From contig NZ_JAVDQI010000016.1 in assembly GCF_031454185.1 (NCBI RefSeq), forward strand, positions 1 to 29,992: 29,992 bases of DNA. Reading direction: 5' to 3'. Source of the DNA: Methanococcoides alaskense (GTDB taxonomy: Archaea; Halobacteriota; Methanosarcinia; Methanosarcinales; Methanosarcinaceae). The notes beneath the pieces are model-generated. The model searched no databases, was not told the origin of the DNA, and saw only the letters and a program-made list of their open reading frames with translations. How positions within the stretch are numbered: the stretch's first letter is position 1; every line of letters starts with the position of its first letter. The translations under genes were made by a program, and so were the position numbers. Shown here piece after piece: positions 1 through 8,056 of the stretch.

Positions 1-80
1 ACACAGAAGATAAGTCTGCCCACGTTGCTTACTGTACTGAAGTACGAGAGTCTTCGGGAAATCTGCATCGCTGCTATGCT
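1..80 (+). rRNA. 5S ribosomal RNA, 3' part (cut by window edge)
   Basis: The first 80 bases match the 3' two thirds of an archaeal 5S rRNA. The landmarks are CAGAAGATAAG near positions 4-14 (loop B/C region), GTACTGAAGTACGAGAG near 35-51 (the loop E/helix IV signature found in methanogen 5S), then CGGGAAAT and a pyrimidine-rich closing arm CTGCATCGCTGC. The 5' part lies before the window. The 3' end near 80 is estimated from where the closing helix should stop; an AT-rich stretch with TTTTCTTT follows and could terminate it. Whether it is part of a 16S-23S-5S operon or a stand-alone copy cannot be seen here. Identification is by remembered consensus, not by alignment. Confidence 0.85.
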
Positions 81-288
81 CACTATTATTAATTTTCTTT
101 AACTGATTTTATATCACGAGTTTGACTTTGTTTTTCTGATATGTTTCGATTCATGATAATTTTGCAGTTTTTATCTTGAATGGAAGTACTTCATTTTAAT
201 GTCTATTAGATCATCTTGAACCATAAACTACAATTCAATTATAGTTGAAATAGATATGCTTATATAGCATTTCAACATCATTTGAAAT
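81..288. other. Intergenic region between 5S rRNA and permease operon
   Basis: No gene is supported here. The stretch is AT-rich, begins with a possible U-tract terminator (around 90-102) for the 5S transcript and ends with the TATA box of the permease operon (about 260-267). Confidence 0.6.
259..268 (+). promoter_or_regulatory. TATA box of the permease operon, leaderless start
   Basis: TTATATAG at 260-267 lies about 26 bases before the ATG at 289. This is the usual TATA-to-start distance in archaea, so transcription probably begins at the start codon itself. No Shine-Dalgarno-like sequence precedes the ATG, which fits a leaderless mRNA. Confidence 0.55.
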
Positions 289-1332
289 ATGTCCCCTGAT
301 TATTTACTATATCTTATGAATGCAGGTGTTCAATCAGTTCAGAACTACCTTGCATTGCATGTGCTTCTATGCTTGATACCTGCATTCTTTCTGGCAGGAG
401 CAATAGCATCGCTCTTCTCAAAAGAATCTGTGTTGAAGTACTTTGGGTCAGATGCTCCTGGATATGTCTCATACACTGTCGCTGCTGTGTCTGGTTGTTT
501 GCTAGCGGTCTGCAGTTGTACGGTCCTGCCTCTGTTTGCAGGCATTTACAAACGAGGTGCAGGTCTCGGTCCTGCAAGTACTTTCCTGTTTTCAGCACCT
601 GCCATTAACATCCTTGCAATTGTGTACACCGCAAAGATCCTTGGGTACGATCTTGGTGCTGCACGGGCTGTAATTGCCATTCTCCTATCTCTTGTAGTTG
701 GTATCTCAATGGCATTTATATTTGAAAGAAAGCAGCAGGAAGCTAAGAAAGGAATAAAGACGTTCGGTGACGATGAACACAAGAAAAGTGCCTACCTTTT
801 TATCCTTCTATTGGCAATATTAATAACACCCGAAATAATATCAAGTGGTCTCTATCTGGGTGTTATCATGGCTGCACTTATCTTAATAACCGTTTACTTC
901 TCAAACAAATGGTTCACAAAAGAAGAACTTAAAGAATGGATGGGTGAAACATGGTTCCTTGTCAAGCAGATAGCCCCTCTCTTACTCATAGGCGTATTCT
1001 TCGCAGGTATCATTGTAGAAATACTTCCAAAAGAATATGTTGTTGAATTCGTTGGTGGTAATAACCTATCTTCCAATTTCATAGCAGCAATCTCTTCAGC
1101 ACTTATGTATTTCTCAACACTTACAGAAGTGCCTATAATAAGTGCACTGACAATATTGGGGATGGGAAAAGGTCCATCCCTTGCAATGCTTCTTGCAGGT
1201 CCGGCACTCAGTCTTCCAAATATGATCGTCATAGGCAGGATAATTGGTGCTAAAAAAGCATCAGTATACATATCCCTTATCGTCATAATTTCCACTATCT
1301 CAGGATTTGTTTATGGCATGTACATAATTTAA
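289..1332 (+). CDS. COG0701-family permease (YraQ/ArsP-like)
   Basis: A 347-residue integral membrane protein with about eight to ten hydrophobic segments in two halves separated by a charged cytoplasmic linker (roughly residues 144-165, rich in Lys, Glu and His). The first half carries the family motif CSCTVLPLFAGI at about residues 76-87. The second half repeats the idea with STLTEVPIISALTILGMG and a GPALSLPN stretch. COG0701 permeases export metals, metalloids or organoarsenicals, and the paired cysteines are thought to handle thiophilic ions; the actual substrate cannot be told from sequence. It heads an operon with a CxxC thioredoxin-like protein and a Cys-rich DGC protein, which supports a soft-metal or arsenic role. 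The start is set by the TATA box at 260-267. Family assignment is firm, substrate is open. Confidence 0.85.
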   Translation: MSPDYLLYLMNAGVQSVQNYLALHVLLCLIPAFFLAGAIASLFSKESVLKYFGSDAPGYVSYTVAAVSGCLLAVCSCTVLPLFAGIYKRGAGLGPASTFLFSAPAINILAIVYTAKILGYDLGAARAVIAILLSLVVGISMAFIFERKQQEAKKGIKTFGDDEHKKSAYLFILLLAILITPEIISSGLYLGVIMAALILITVYFSNKWFTKEELKEWMGETWFLVKQIAPLLLIGVFFAGIIVEILPKEYVVEFVGGNNLSSNFIAAISSALMYFSTLTEVPIISALTILGMGKGPSLAMLLAGPALSLPNMIVIGRIIGAKKASVYISLIVIISTISGFVYGMYII

Positions 1333-1371
1333 TATCAATTCATCTTAAACAAAAATAAACGAGGCAATAAT

Positions 1372-1605
1372 ATGAAAATCGAAATACTTGGCTCAGGTTG
1401 TGCAAAATGCAACAAATTAAAAGAACTGGTTGAAAAAGTAGCTAATGAGAATTGCATTAATGCTGAAATAACCAAAGTCGAAGATATAAACAAAATATTG
1501 GAATATGGTGTAATGATAACTCCCGGACTTGTCATCGATGGTGATGTTAAGATCGCAGGAAAGATCCCTTCAGAAGACAAAGTTAGGGAATGGCTCACTC
1601 AGTAA
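1372..1605 (+). CDS. Redox-active disulfide protein 2 (small thioredoxin/glutaredoxin fold)
   Basis: A 77-residue protein with the CxxC motif GSGCAKC (Cys10 and Cys13) at the N-terminus of the first helix, and a cis-proline motif ITPGLVIDG further on, which together define the small archaeal thioredoxin-like family typified by MTH895 of Methanothermobacter. It lies 39 bases after the permease, with a GAGG ribosome site eight bases before its ATG. Proteins of this family are commonly found beside COG0701 permeases, where they may reduce the permease thiols or hand over a thiol-bound metal (inference). Full length for the family. It is too short and lacks the WCGPC motif of a general thioredoxin. 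Confidence 0.88.
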   Translation: MKIEILGSGCAKCNKLKELVEKVANENCINAEITKVEDINKILEYGVMITPGLVIDGDVKIAGKIPSEDKVREWLTQ

Positions 1606-1622
1606 TTCAGGTGGCAACAATA

Positions 1623-2003
1623 ATGTCAGAAGAAACAAAATATGCATGTTGCTCCGGTAACGTCGGACTATTCTCATGTTCCGGTGCTTCTAATGTAGGT
1701 CAGCTTTCCAATCAGGTAGTTATCGAGCTAAATGATAGGGAAGTTGGAAAAATGATGTGTGCAGTAGGTATTGGTGGAAAAGTACCTGGTCTTGTAAGAT
1801 CAGCAGAAGGTTGTGACAGAATAATCGCAATAGACGGGTGTCCGCTGGAATGCACTAAAAAGGCCCTTGAACTTTCAAACATAAACATTGACCGTCACAT
1901 CATACTAACAGACCTGGGTATGACCAAGAACAAAGATCTGAAAGTCTCGGAATCCGATGTGTCAGAAGCATTTGATAAAATATCCGAGATTATTTCAAAT
2001 TGA
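1623..2003 (+). CDS. Putative zinc-binding protein, DGC family
   Basis: 126 residues. The open frame extends upstream to 1590 and would overlap the previous gene, but AGGTGG at 1609-1614 is well placed for the ATG at 1623, so I use that start. The protein has many cysteines in conserved spots: YACCSGN and FSCSGASNVGQ near the N-terminus, a central CAVGIGG, and AEGCDRIIAIDGCPLECTKK, the part that gives the DGC family its name (Asp-Gly-Cys). The family is annotated as zinc-binding on the strength of the cysteines; a biochemical role is not established to my knowledge. Its place after the permease and the CxxC protein suggests a metal or metalloid chaperone, sensor or thiol enzyme of the same export system. 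Confidence 0.82.
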   Translation: MSEETKYACCSGNVGLFSCSGASNVGQLSNQVVIELNDREVGKMMCAVGIGGKVPGLVRSAEGCDRIIAIDGCPLECTKKALELSNINIDRHIILTDLGMTKNKDLKVSESDVSEAFDKISEIISN

Positions 2004-2067
2004 AATAAATTGAACATAACGAGCTTAAATTAGATACTGGCAAATTTCATCTAAAAAGTTATGAAAT

Positions 2068-2080
2068 ACAAATATATAGC
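2068..2080 (+). promoter_or_regulatory. TATA box of tgtA
   Basis: AAATATATAG at about 2070-2079 is centred some 27 bases before the ATG at 2104, so the tgtA mRNA probably has a leader of only a few bases. No Shine-Dalgarno sequence is present. Confidence 0.5.
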
Positions 2081-2103
2081 ATCAGCCAATATCTAATGCT
2101 CAA

Positions 2104-3555
2104 ATGTCATCGATATTCGAGATTACCCACAAAGATGCAGCAGGACGCATTGGGAAACTAAAAACGCCACACGGAACTGTGGAAACTCCCACCGTCATGC
2201 CTGTAATAAACCCGAACCTTCAGGTCATAAAACCTTCCGAAATGAGGGACTTCGGTGCCCAGATGTTAATAACTAACTCCTACATCATATCACGCAGGGA
2301 CAAGCTTCGGGAAAAAGCCCTTAAGGACGGTCTGCATTCACTTCTTGATTTTGATGGACCTATAATGACCGATTCCGGCTCTTTCCAGCTTTCGGTATAT
2401 GGGGACATAGAGATAACCAATGAACAGATCATCGAGTTTCAAAAAACAATAGGCTCAGACGTTGGTGTCCCTCTTGACATACCTACTCCTCCAGATGTAC
2501 CTCGATCACGTGCGGAATCTGAACTGGAAACTACCATTGAACGTCTCATCGAAGCACGCGGCATGGTAAATGACGAGATGCTTCTTGCAGGCCCTGTTCA
2601 GGGTTCTACATATACTGATCTGCGTGAAAAATGTGCCAGCACCATTAGTGAACACAAATTCGATGTATATCCAATTGGTGCAGTCGTTCCTCTGATGGAA
2701 TCCTATCGCTATGCAGAACTTGTTGACGTCATCGTCGCATCGAAAAAAGGTCTTGACCCCACCGTACCCGTTCATCTGTTTGGTGCCGGTCACCCAATGA
2801 TGTTCGCTCTGGCAGTAGCACTTGGATGCGACCTTTTCGATTCTGCAGCTTATGCACTCTATGCAAAGGACAGACGATACATTACTTCCAAAGGGACCTA
2901 TCATATTGATAACCTGAGCTATCTTCCATGTTCCTGCCCAATATGCGTCTCACACACAGCAGAAGAGGTTAAAAAAGCCGACAATTGCAGTGATCTTCTG
3001 GCAAGGCACAACCTCTATGTGACATTTGAGGAAATACGCCTTATCAAGCAATCCATAAAAGAAGGCAATCTGCTGGAACTTGTGGAACTGAGATGCCGCA
3101 GTCATCCAAGAATGCTCGAAGCATTGAAAAGGATGTACTCATATTCTGACTGGATCGAAAAATACGACCCTGCATCCAAATCCACGTTCTTCTACTGTGG
3201 ACCTGAATCATCACAAAGGCCGGAAGTCTTAAGGTTCTCCAAAAGGCTTGAGCGCTTCACTATAAAAGGCACTGCTGTGATCAGACCGTTCTCAATGAGG
3301 GCCTATCCTGAATCAGATAATGACATTATATTCAAAGCACCATTCGGTTCATTCCCTGCTGAACTTTCGGAGGTATATCCTTTCAATGCGGAAGTTATCG
3401 AAGATACAGATATTGAATCGTTAGGCAAAGCCCTTGAAAATACTATCCGTCTCATCGAATTAAATCCCGATGCAGAGTTTACTTTCATAAAGGGAAAAGA
3501 GCTTGAACATCCTCTATTTGAAAAACTGGAAATGATCGCGGACGTCAAAGAGTAA
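2104..3555 (+). CDS. tgtA: Archaeosine tRNA-guanine transglycosylase
   Basis: 483 residues. It exchanges guanine for preQ0 at position 15 of the D-loop of archaeal tRNAs, the first step of archaeosine formation. The TIM-barrel catalytic domain fills about residues 1-350: MTDSGSFQLS holds the nucleophile-region aspartate (Asp90), AGPVQGSTY and LFGAGHP are base-binding loops, FDSAAY carries the second aspartate (Asp246), and CSCPIC (Cys276, Cys278, Cys281) with a following histidine forms the zinc site. The C-terminal 120 residues are the archaeal extension. No PUA domain follows, so this is the shorter form seen in Methanosarcinales, where the PUA part is supplied by another protein. Single gene under its own TATA box; a 42-base gap separates it from the UbiA gene. 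Confidence 0.95.
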   Translation: MSSIFEITHKDAAGRIGKLKTPHGTVETPTVMPVINPNLQVIKPSEMRDFGAQMLITNSYIISRRDKLREKALKDGLHSLLDFDGPIMTDSGSFQLSVYGDIEITNEQIIEFQKTIGSDVGVPLDIPTPPDVPRSRAESELETTIERLIEARGMVNDEMLLAGPVQGSTYTDLREKCASTISEHKFDVYPIGAVVPLMESYRYAELVDVIVASKKGLDPTVPVHLFGAGHPMMFALAVALGCDLFDSAAYALYAKDRRYITSKGTYHIDNLSYLPCSCPICVSHTAEEVKKADNCSDLLARHNLYVTFEEIRLIKQSIKEGNLLELVELRCRSHPRMLEALKRMYSYSDWIEKYDPASKSTFFYCGPESSQRPEVLRFSKRLERFTIKGTAVIRPFSMRAYPESDNDIIFKAPFGSFPAELSEVYPFNAEVIEDTDIESLGKALENTIRLIELNPDAEFTFIKGKELEHPLFEKLEMIADVKE

Positions 3556-3600
3556 CTCATTGATGTTCATTAAAAACGATAATTAAAGATCTCATCATTG

Positions 3601-4551
3601 GTGATTCATTTGGTATCAACAACAGGATCAAAAACGCGCAACCCCTACTTAGAACTGTTAAGGCCGGAGATAGCGGATATGGACTTTGCCCTTCCGGCAT
3701 CGAGTGCACTGCTGGCATCTTATCTTGCCACATCTGCACTTCCTCCGCTCATTCCCTTTATAATTGCTGTCATAGGCGGATATGCTGCCATCACAAGTTC
3801 CTATGTGTATAATGATTGCTGTGATGTGGATATCGATAAGATTAATCTGCCGGACAGGCCGTTGGCATCTGAAACGCTATCCCGGAAAAATGGATTGACG
3901 TATTCACTCATCCTTTTCTTCGTAGCAGCAGTGGCAGCATTCTATCTGAATCCCGAATCTCTGTTCATACTTGTCATCGCAGTAGCGACCATCAGCATAT
4001 ATTCAATGTTCGCAAAGCGGATGACCTTCTTAAGCTTCATACCCGTGGGAATAGCTTATGGGCTTGTTCCGGTCGGCATCTGGCTTGCTTTCGACCCTGC
4101 GGGCATACTCAGGGGAAATGATGGTGTAATATTGCCATTGCCGGCAATATTCTTCTTTATAATGATGTGTGTTGCTGATTGGGGCTTCACCCTTTCTGGA
4201 GTATGCAGGGATGTTGAAGGTGACCGTGCAAAAGGTGCACCTACATTCCCGGTGACATTTGGGGTACCCCTGACATCCAAATTCATTCTTGCATGCTGGG
4301 TAATTGGTATCCTCGCATCAATGGCCATTGGTATCACCGCAGAACTTGGTCCTGTCTTCTTTACAGGTGCCATACTTTCAGGTATCTGGATGCTATCAAA
4401 GGCACTTGATTTTGTGAAAAATCCTCTTCCTGAACGTGGAGGTAGGTTGTTCCTTCAGGGTTCCAGGTACAGGGGTGTGATGTTTGGTTCACTCATACTA
4501 GATGTGATCCTTTCCATTGGTGTTTCTTCCTATGCAGGAATTCTTTGGTAA
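3601..4551 (+). CDS. UbiA-family prenyltransferase
   Basis: About 316 residues with eight or nine membrane helices. The two Mg-diphosphate motifs are clear: NDCCDVDID with the following KINLPDRPLAS (about residues 71-89) and DVEGDRAKGAPTFPVTFG in the second half. UbiA enzymes move a polyprenyl chain from its diphosphate to an acceptor in the membrane. Archaeal lipid enzyme (DGGGP synthase) usually has NDYFDYEID and RPIPSG here, so the DRPLAS version looks like another branch, which prenylates an aromatic acceptor. The start is uncertain: TTG 3598, GTG 3601 and TTG 3610 are all possible and no ribosome site is seen; GTG is chosen. It is the first gene of a tight operon with a geranylgeranyl-reductase-like protein (15-base gap) and a radical SAM protein (4-base gap). 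Confidence 0.85.
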   Translation: MIHLVSTTGSKTRNPYLELLRPEIADMDFALPASSALLASYLATSALPPLIPFIIAVIGGYAAITSSYVYNDCCDVDIDKINLPDRPLASETLSRKNGLTYSLILFFVAAVAAFYLNPESLFILVIAVATISIYSMFAKRMTFLSFIPVGIAYGLVPVGIWLAFDPAGILRGNDGVILPLPAIFFFIMMCVADWGFTLSGVCRDVEGDRAKGAPTFPVTFGVPLTSKFILACWVIGILASMAIGITAELGPVFFTGAILSGIWMLSKALDFVKNPLPERGGRLFLQGSRYRGVMFGSLILDVILSIGVSSYAGILW

Positions 4552-4566
4552 TCGGAGGTAATAAAA

Positions 4567-5724
4567 ATGGATGCTGATATTATTGTGATTGGTGCATCTC
4601 CTGCAGGACTTATGGCTGCACGTAATGCTTCTAGAAAAGGTGTGAAGGTTCTTCTTCTTGATAAAAAAGAGATTATCGGCCATCCCACACACCCTGCGAA
4701 TACTTTCTTCAAAGGAATGTTCGACAGGGCAGGCGAAGCGGTGGACCAGAGCTATGTTCTTAAGAATATGAATGGAGCATATTTGGTAGCGCCATCTGGT
4801 GGCAGGGTTACCATAGAAGCTCCTGCTTATTTCCTTAATCGTCTTAAATTCGATGAATTCTATGCCAAACAGACCCAAGATTCCGGTGTTGAGATGCGTA
4901 TGGGTGTCGATGTACATAACATCTTAAGGAACAGCAATGGGATGTCGCTCAGTACGAACGATGGAGTGCTTACCTGTAAGATGGTCATCGTCTCAGATGG
5001 TATAAACTCAAAGCTTGCAGGTCTTCTCGGGCTTCAGCCTATGAAGTATTCTAACGATATCGCATGGGCAATGGAAGCGTTCGTAGAGGCCGATGGTATA
5101 GGCGAGCCGGATATGTTCGAATATTATGTTGGCAATCACTGCCCTGGCTGGAAATCAACATATTCTCCATGTGGCAAGGACCTTGCTACTCTAGGGGTCT
5201 ATGTTAGAAGGAATGGAAAAGATGTAACTCCATTCTTTGATAGGTGGGTGGAGAAATTCAAGAAAATTAAAGGCATAGATGATCTTGTGATCCATGAAAG
5301 GGCAGTTGGTGGAGATCCTATCGTCACAATACCAAAACAGATGCATACTGATGGTGTTATGCTCGTGGGCGGGGCTGCAGGCCAGTCCGGTATTGGCTAT
5401 AGTATGCATGCCGGTCAGATGTGTGGTGATGTTGCCGCTGATGCCATTGCTAAAGGCGATGTTTCGGCCAAGGTCCTTTCTGAATATCGGAGTAAGTGGA
5501 ACACTGAATACAGGGCTGAATACGTTCTTGGCCGTATCGGTCTCGAAACCCTTCGCAAGATGGAGGATCGAGAGATCGATAGGTTAATGAAGACCTTTGA
5601 AGATGAGGACTTTTCATTCCTTTCAGGTAATTCTACTCACAAGTGTATGCAACTTGGACTTTTCATGTTGAAGAAAGACCCTCGTTCCTTCCTTTCTTAT
5701 AAGGCACTTTTGAGGAGCAAGTGA
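4567..5724 (+). CDS. Geranylgeranyl reductase family FAD-dependent oxidoreductase (divergent)
   Basis: 385 residues. The N-terminus has the FAD-binding dinucleotide fold IVIGASPAGLMAARNASRKG followed by an acidic strand end (LLLDKK). PGWKSTYSPCGKDLATLGV resembles the substrate-pocket motif of the family, and VGGAAGQSGIGYSMHAGQM takes the place of the second FAD motif. Geranylgeranyl reductases saturate prenyl double bonds of archaeal lipids or quinone side chains. Here the cysteine-bearing loop of the lipid enzymes (PxxCAE) is replaced by HPTHPANTFF, so this is not a plain lipid-core reductase. GGAGGT lies seven bases before the ATG. Being locked between UbiA and radical SAM genes, it probably reduces the chain that UbiA attaches (inference). 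Confidence 0.83.
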   Translation: MDADIIVIGASPAGLMAARNASRKGVKVLLLDKKEIIGHPTHPANTFFKGMFDRAGEAVDQSYVLKNMNGAYLVAPSGGRVTIEAPAYFLNRLKFDEFYAKQTQDSGVEMRMGVDVHNILRNSNGMSLSTNDGVLTCKMVIVSDGINSKLAGLLGLQPMKYSNDIAWAMEAFVEADGIGEPDMFEYYVGNHCPGWKSTYSPCGKDLATLGVYVRRNGKDVTPFFDRWVEKFKKIKGIDDLVIHERAVGGDPIVTIPKQMHTDGVMLVGGAAGQSGIGYSMHAGQMCGDVAADAIAKGDVSAKVLSEYRSKWNTEYRAEYVLGRIGLETLRKMEDREIDRLMKTFEDEDFSFLSGNSTHKCMQLGLFMLKKDPRSFLSYKALLRSK

Positions 5725-5728
5725 ACTT

Positions 5729-6874
5729 ATGAACTCTGATAAGAGGTATTATTTCTACAAGAACCCCTTCTTCAAGGTCTATGCAACAGTAGATGAAGGT
5801 CTTGTAAAAATGCACACTTCAGGAGTTGCATCAAGGGCTATAAAACCGCTTACTTCCGATATGATGGACTTATTCGATGGTAAGAAGCCTGCTGTTATAA
5901 AAGAGGATGAACTTATCTTCTCCACATGGATGCCTCCTATTCCAAGTAAAGCCTTTGATCGGCTTGTGTCAAGCCAGATGGGATATATAAGGGGAAAAAT
6001 GCTTCCTGAGCAGGTGACCATTTCAATAACGGAGGAATGTCCCAATAAATGTCTCCATTGTGCTCTCCCTGATACGAAGAACAAAGCCACTTTACCTGTT
6101 GAAACCGTAAAGAACGTCATTGATCAGGTTCTTGACCTGGGTTCAACCTTCATTGTCTTTGATGGTGGTGAACCTCTTACCTATGATGGTCTCGAAGAGC
6201 TCATCGAATATGTAGACCGGGAAAGGGCACTCACGGGTATGTTTACATCAGGTGTCGGGCTAACGCTTGAGAAAGCAATGTCCCTAAAGGATGCCGGTCT
6301 TGATATGATCAGCGTCAGTCTTGACAGTGCAAATGAAGCAGGTCATGATTCAATGCGTGGCCGTTCAGGTGTTTTCAACTCTGCTATTGAAGGGATAAAG
6401 AATTCACTGGATTCTGGATTGCTTGTTAATATCTATGTCGTCATCTCTCCTAACAACATTGATGAACTGGATGATTTCTACACTCTGGCAACTGGGATGG
6501 GTGTACATGAGATCTCGTTCTTCGAGATAGTCCCTACGGGAAGGTGGATGAATCGTTCGGATGGCCTGATGAGCTTAGAAGACCACAGGAAATTCGATTC
6601 TTTCGTAGAAAGGGCTGAAAAAATGGATGGTCCAAAACTGTTCCCAATTCCACATGTACTTAAGAAGATGGGCTGTTTTGCAGGCAGAAAATGGTTGCAT
6701 ATTACACCAGAGGGGGATATTTTCCCATGTGCATGTCTGCCTTTATCGTTTGGTAATATCAATCAGGACAAACTTGCTGATGTCTGGCGAAAGATCCGCA
6801 AAGATTCTACTTATGACGGGGGTATCTGCTTGATGAGGGACTCTGAGTTTAGGAAATTGCATAATTTTGATTGA
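5729..6874 (+). CDS. Radical SAM protein with SPASM-like C-terminal cysteines
   Basis: 381 residues. The radical SAM cluster motif is CPNKCLHC (Cys104, Cys108, Cys111), followed by the glycine-rich FDGGEPLTYDG that binds S-adenosylmethionine and SVSLDSANEAGHDSMRG typical of the barrel. Near the C-terminus GCFAGRKWLHITPEGDIFPCACLPLSFGNI places three cysteines as in a SPASM or Twitch extension that binds a further FeS cluster. The first 95 residues are an extra N-terminal domain that I do not recognise. The gene starts four bases after the reductase stop, with GAGGAG inside the end of that gene, so the two are co-translated or nearly so. The reaction is unknown; context points to maturation of the prenylated product of the operon. 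U-rich tracts at 6885-6930 follow. Confidence 0.85.
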   Translation: MNSDKRYYFYKNPFFKVYATVDEGLVKMHTSGVASRAIKPLTSDMMDLFDGKKPAVIKEDELIFSTWMPPIPSKAFDRLVSSQMGYIRGKMLPEQVTISITEECPNKCLHCALPDTKNKATLPVETVKNVIDQVLDLGSTFIVFDGGEPLTYDGLEELIEYVDRERALTGMFTSGVGLTLEKAMSLKDAGLDMISVSLDSANEAGHDSMRGRSGVFNSAIEGIKNSLDSGLLVNIYVVISPNNIDELDDFYTLATGMGVHEISFFEIVPTGRWMNRSDGLMSLEDHRKFDSFVERAEKMDGPKLFPIPHVLKKMGCFAGRKWLHITPEGDIFPCACLPLSFGNINQDKLADVWRKIRKDSTYDGGICLMRDSEFRKLHNFD

Positions 6875-6881
6875 CCTTATA

Positions 6882-6935
6882 TTTTTTATATTTTAAAAGT
6901 ACATTTTTTCTATTTTTTTGTCGTTTTTTAACTAA
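6882..6935 (+). terminator. U-tract terminator of the UbiA operon
   Basis: Several runs of five to seven T follow the radical SAM stop codon, with little secondary structure, as in intrinsic archaeal termination. Confidence 0.5.
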
Positions 6936-7063
6936 CAATTCTAGCTCAAGTATTTTATAGACTTATATCTTGCCTATATCTATCTGTATATGGCCCAATA
7001 TCTGTTATTGATGATAGCTCAAGCTACTTGCTAATTAGATTGCAGAAAGTGGTAATAATAAGT

Positions 7064-7105
7064 TTAAAAAAGTCAATAATAAAATTGAGGGCGAAATTGC
7101 CCTCA
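7064..7105 (-). terminator. Hairpin terminator of the coiled-coil gene
   Basis: TGAGGGC (7086-7092) pairs perfectly with GCCCTCA (7099-7105) over a six-base loop. Read on the minus strand it lies just after the coiled-coil gene and is followed by a T-rich stretch including TTTTTT. Confidence 0.65.
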
Positions 7106-7127
7106 TTAGTAAAATTACTTTTGTTGT

Positions 7128-7985
7128 TCAGAGCATGCCGGACTTCTGCAGTGTCATGAGGTTCTCTGTGGTGAGCTTCTCACCAGATTTGAACTTTTCA
7201 AATAGTTCTGCAGCATCTTTCCTGACATCTTCCATTGATGCGACCTTCTTTCCGTCGGTCTCTCCCTTGCGCATCTTGCGAACTTCTTTGTCGATGTCCC
7301 TGATCTCTTTCTGTGCTGAAATGAACAGTTTGTGCTGTTCGTCAGCTTTCTCCTGGAACTCGACAAATTGCTTGTGAGCAGCATCAGATTCTGCACGCAT
7401 CTTGTCAGCTTCTTTGAATGTGGAGATCATCTTGTCATGATACTCCTGAGCTTTCTGTGCGTACTCTGAAAGGACATTGTGGAATTCGGAAGCCTCATCA
7501 CGGATCGCTTGTGCTTCATCTAACAGGTTCTTAAGCTCGGTATTGCTCTCGAGCTGGTCCTTCTTGACAACATATTGTTTCTGAAGTTCTGTTATTTTGC
7601 TGACAAGATCCTTCTCCTTTGCAGGAGTGAGTACTTCTGTCTGCTGTGTGAATTCGAGACGGTCTATTTCCTTGCGGATATCCTTTATGGATGGACCTGT
7701 AAGATTACTTGCAGCACGCAGCGCATCGACTTTAGCGAATACTTCGTTAGCCTTTGCATTGATCTCATCACGTTTTGCTTTGTTCTCTTTTACCTGCTCA
7801 TTGTTCTCATCACGAAGCTTCTTGTATTCCTGTGCTTCATTGATAAGTTCCTTTGTGCTTTTGTTGAGATCATTGCGCTTCGCTGCTAGAGTGCTTGCTT
7901 CTGCGTTCAATGCATTTCGTTTCTCTTTGTACTCTTCGGACGCAGACTTTAAATCCTGCTTCTTTGTGTTCAGTTCTTTCATCAT
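7128..7985 (-). CDS. Archaeal coiled-coil protein (COG1340 type)
   Basis: 285 residues, almost entirely charged heptad-like helix rich in Lys, Glu, Ala and Asp with no cysteine and no hydrophobic segment. The profile, length and the neighbouring phosphoserine phosphatase fit the archaeal coiled-coil family COG1340, whose function is unknown; the long rod suggests a structural or scaffolding role in the cytoplasm. A strong ribosome site GGGAGG lies 11 bases before the first of two adjacent Met codons. The gene starts 71 bases after serB on the same strand, so they may be co-transcribed. Other SMC-like or prefoldin-like annotations are possible but no head domain is present. Confidence 0.8.
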   Translation of the reverse strand: MMKELNTKKQDLKSASEEYKEKRNALNAEASTLAAKRNDLNKSTKELINEAQEYKKLRDENNEQVKENKAKRDEINAKANEVFAKVDALRAASNLTGPSIKDIRKEIDRLEFTQQTEVLTPAKEKDLVSKITELQKQYVVKKDQLESNTELKNLLDEAQAIRDEASEFHNVLSEYAQKAQEYHDKMISTFKEADKMRAESDAAHKQFVEFQEKADEQHKLFISAQKEIRDIDKEVRKMRKGETDGKKVASMEDVRKDAAELFEKFKSGEKLTTENLMTLQKSGML

Positions 7986-8056
7986 GCTTTATGAATCCTC
8001 CCGCTCCAGCAAAAAAGCTGGCATTTCATGCATTTCTAATGCACGATACGCAGGGC

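Noticed and set aside
81..288. tRNA genes near the 5S rRNA and in the other gaps
   Set aside because: I looked for the GGTTC-A-A T-loop pattern with paired acceptor arms in each gap and found none.
1590..1622. Upstream extension of the DGC protein
   Set aside because: It overlaps the previous gene and the ribosome site AGGTGG points to the ATG at 1623.
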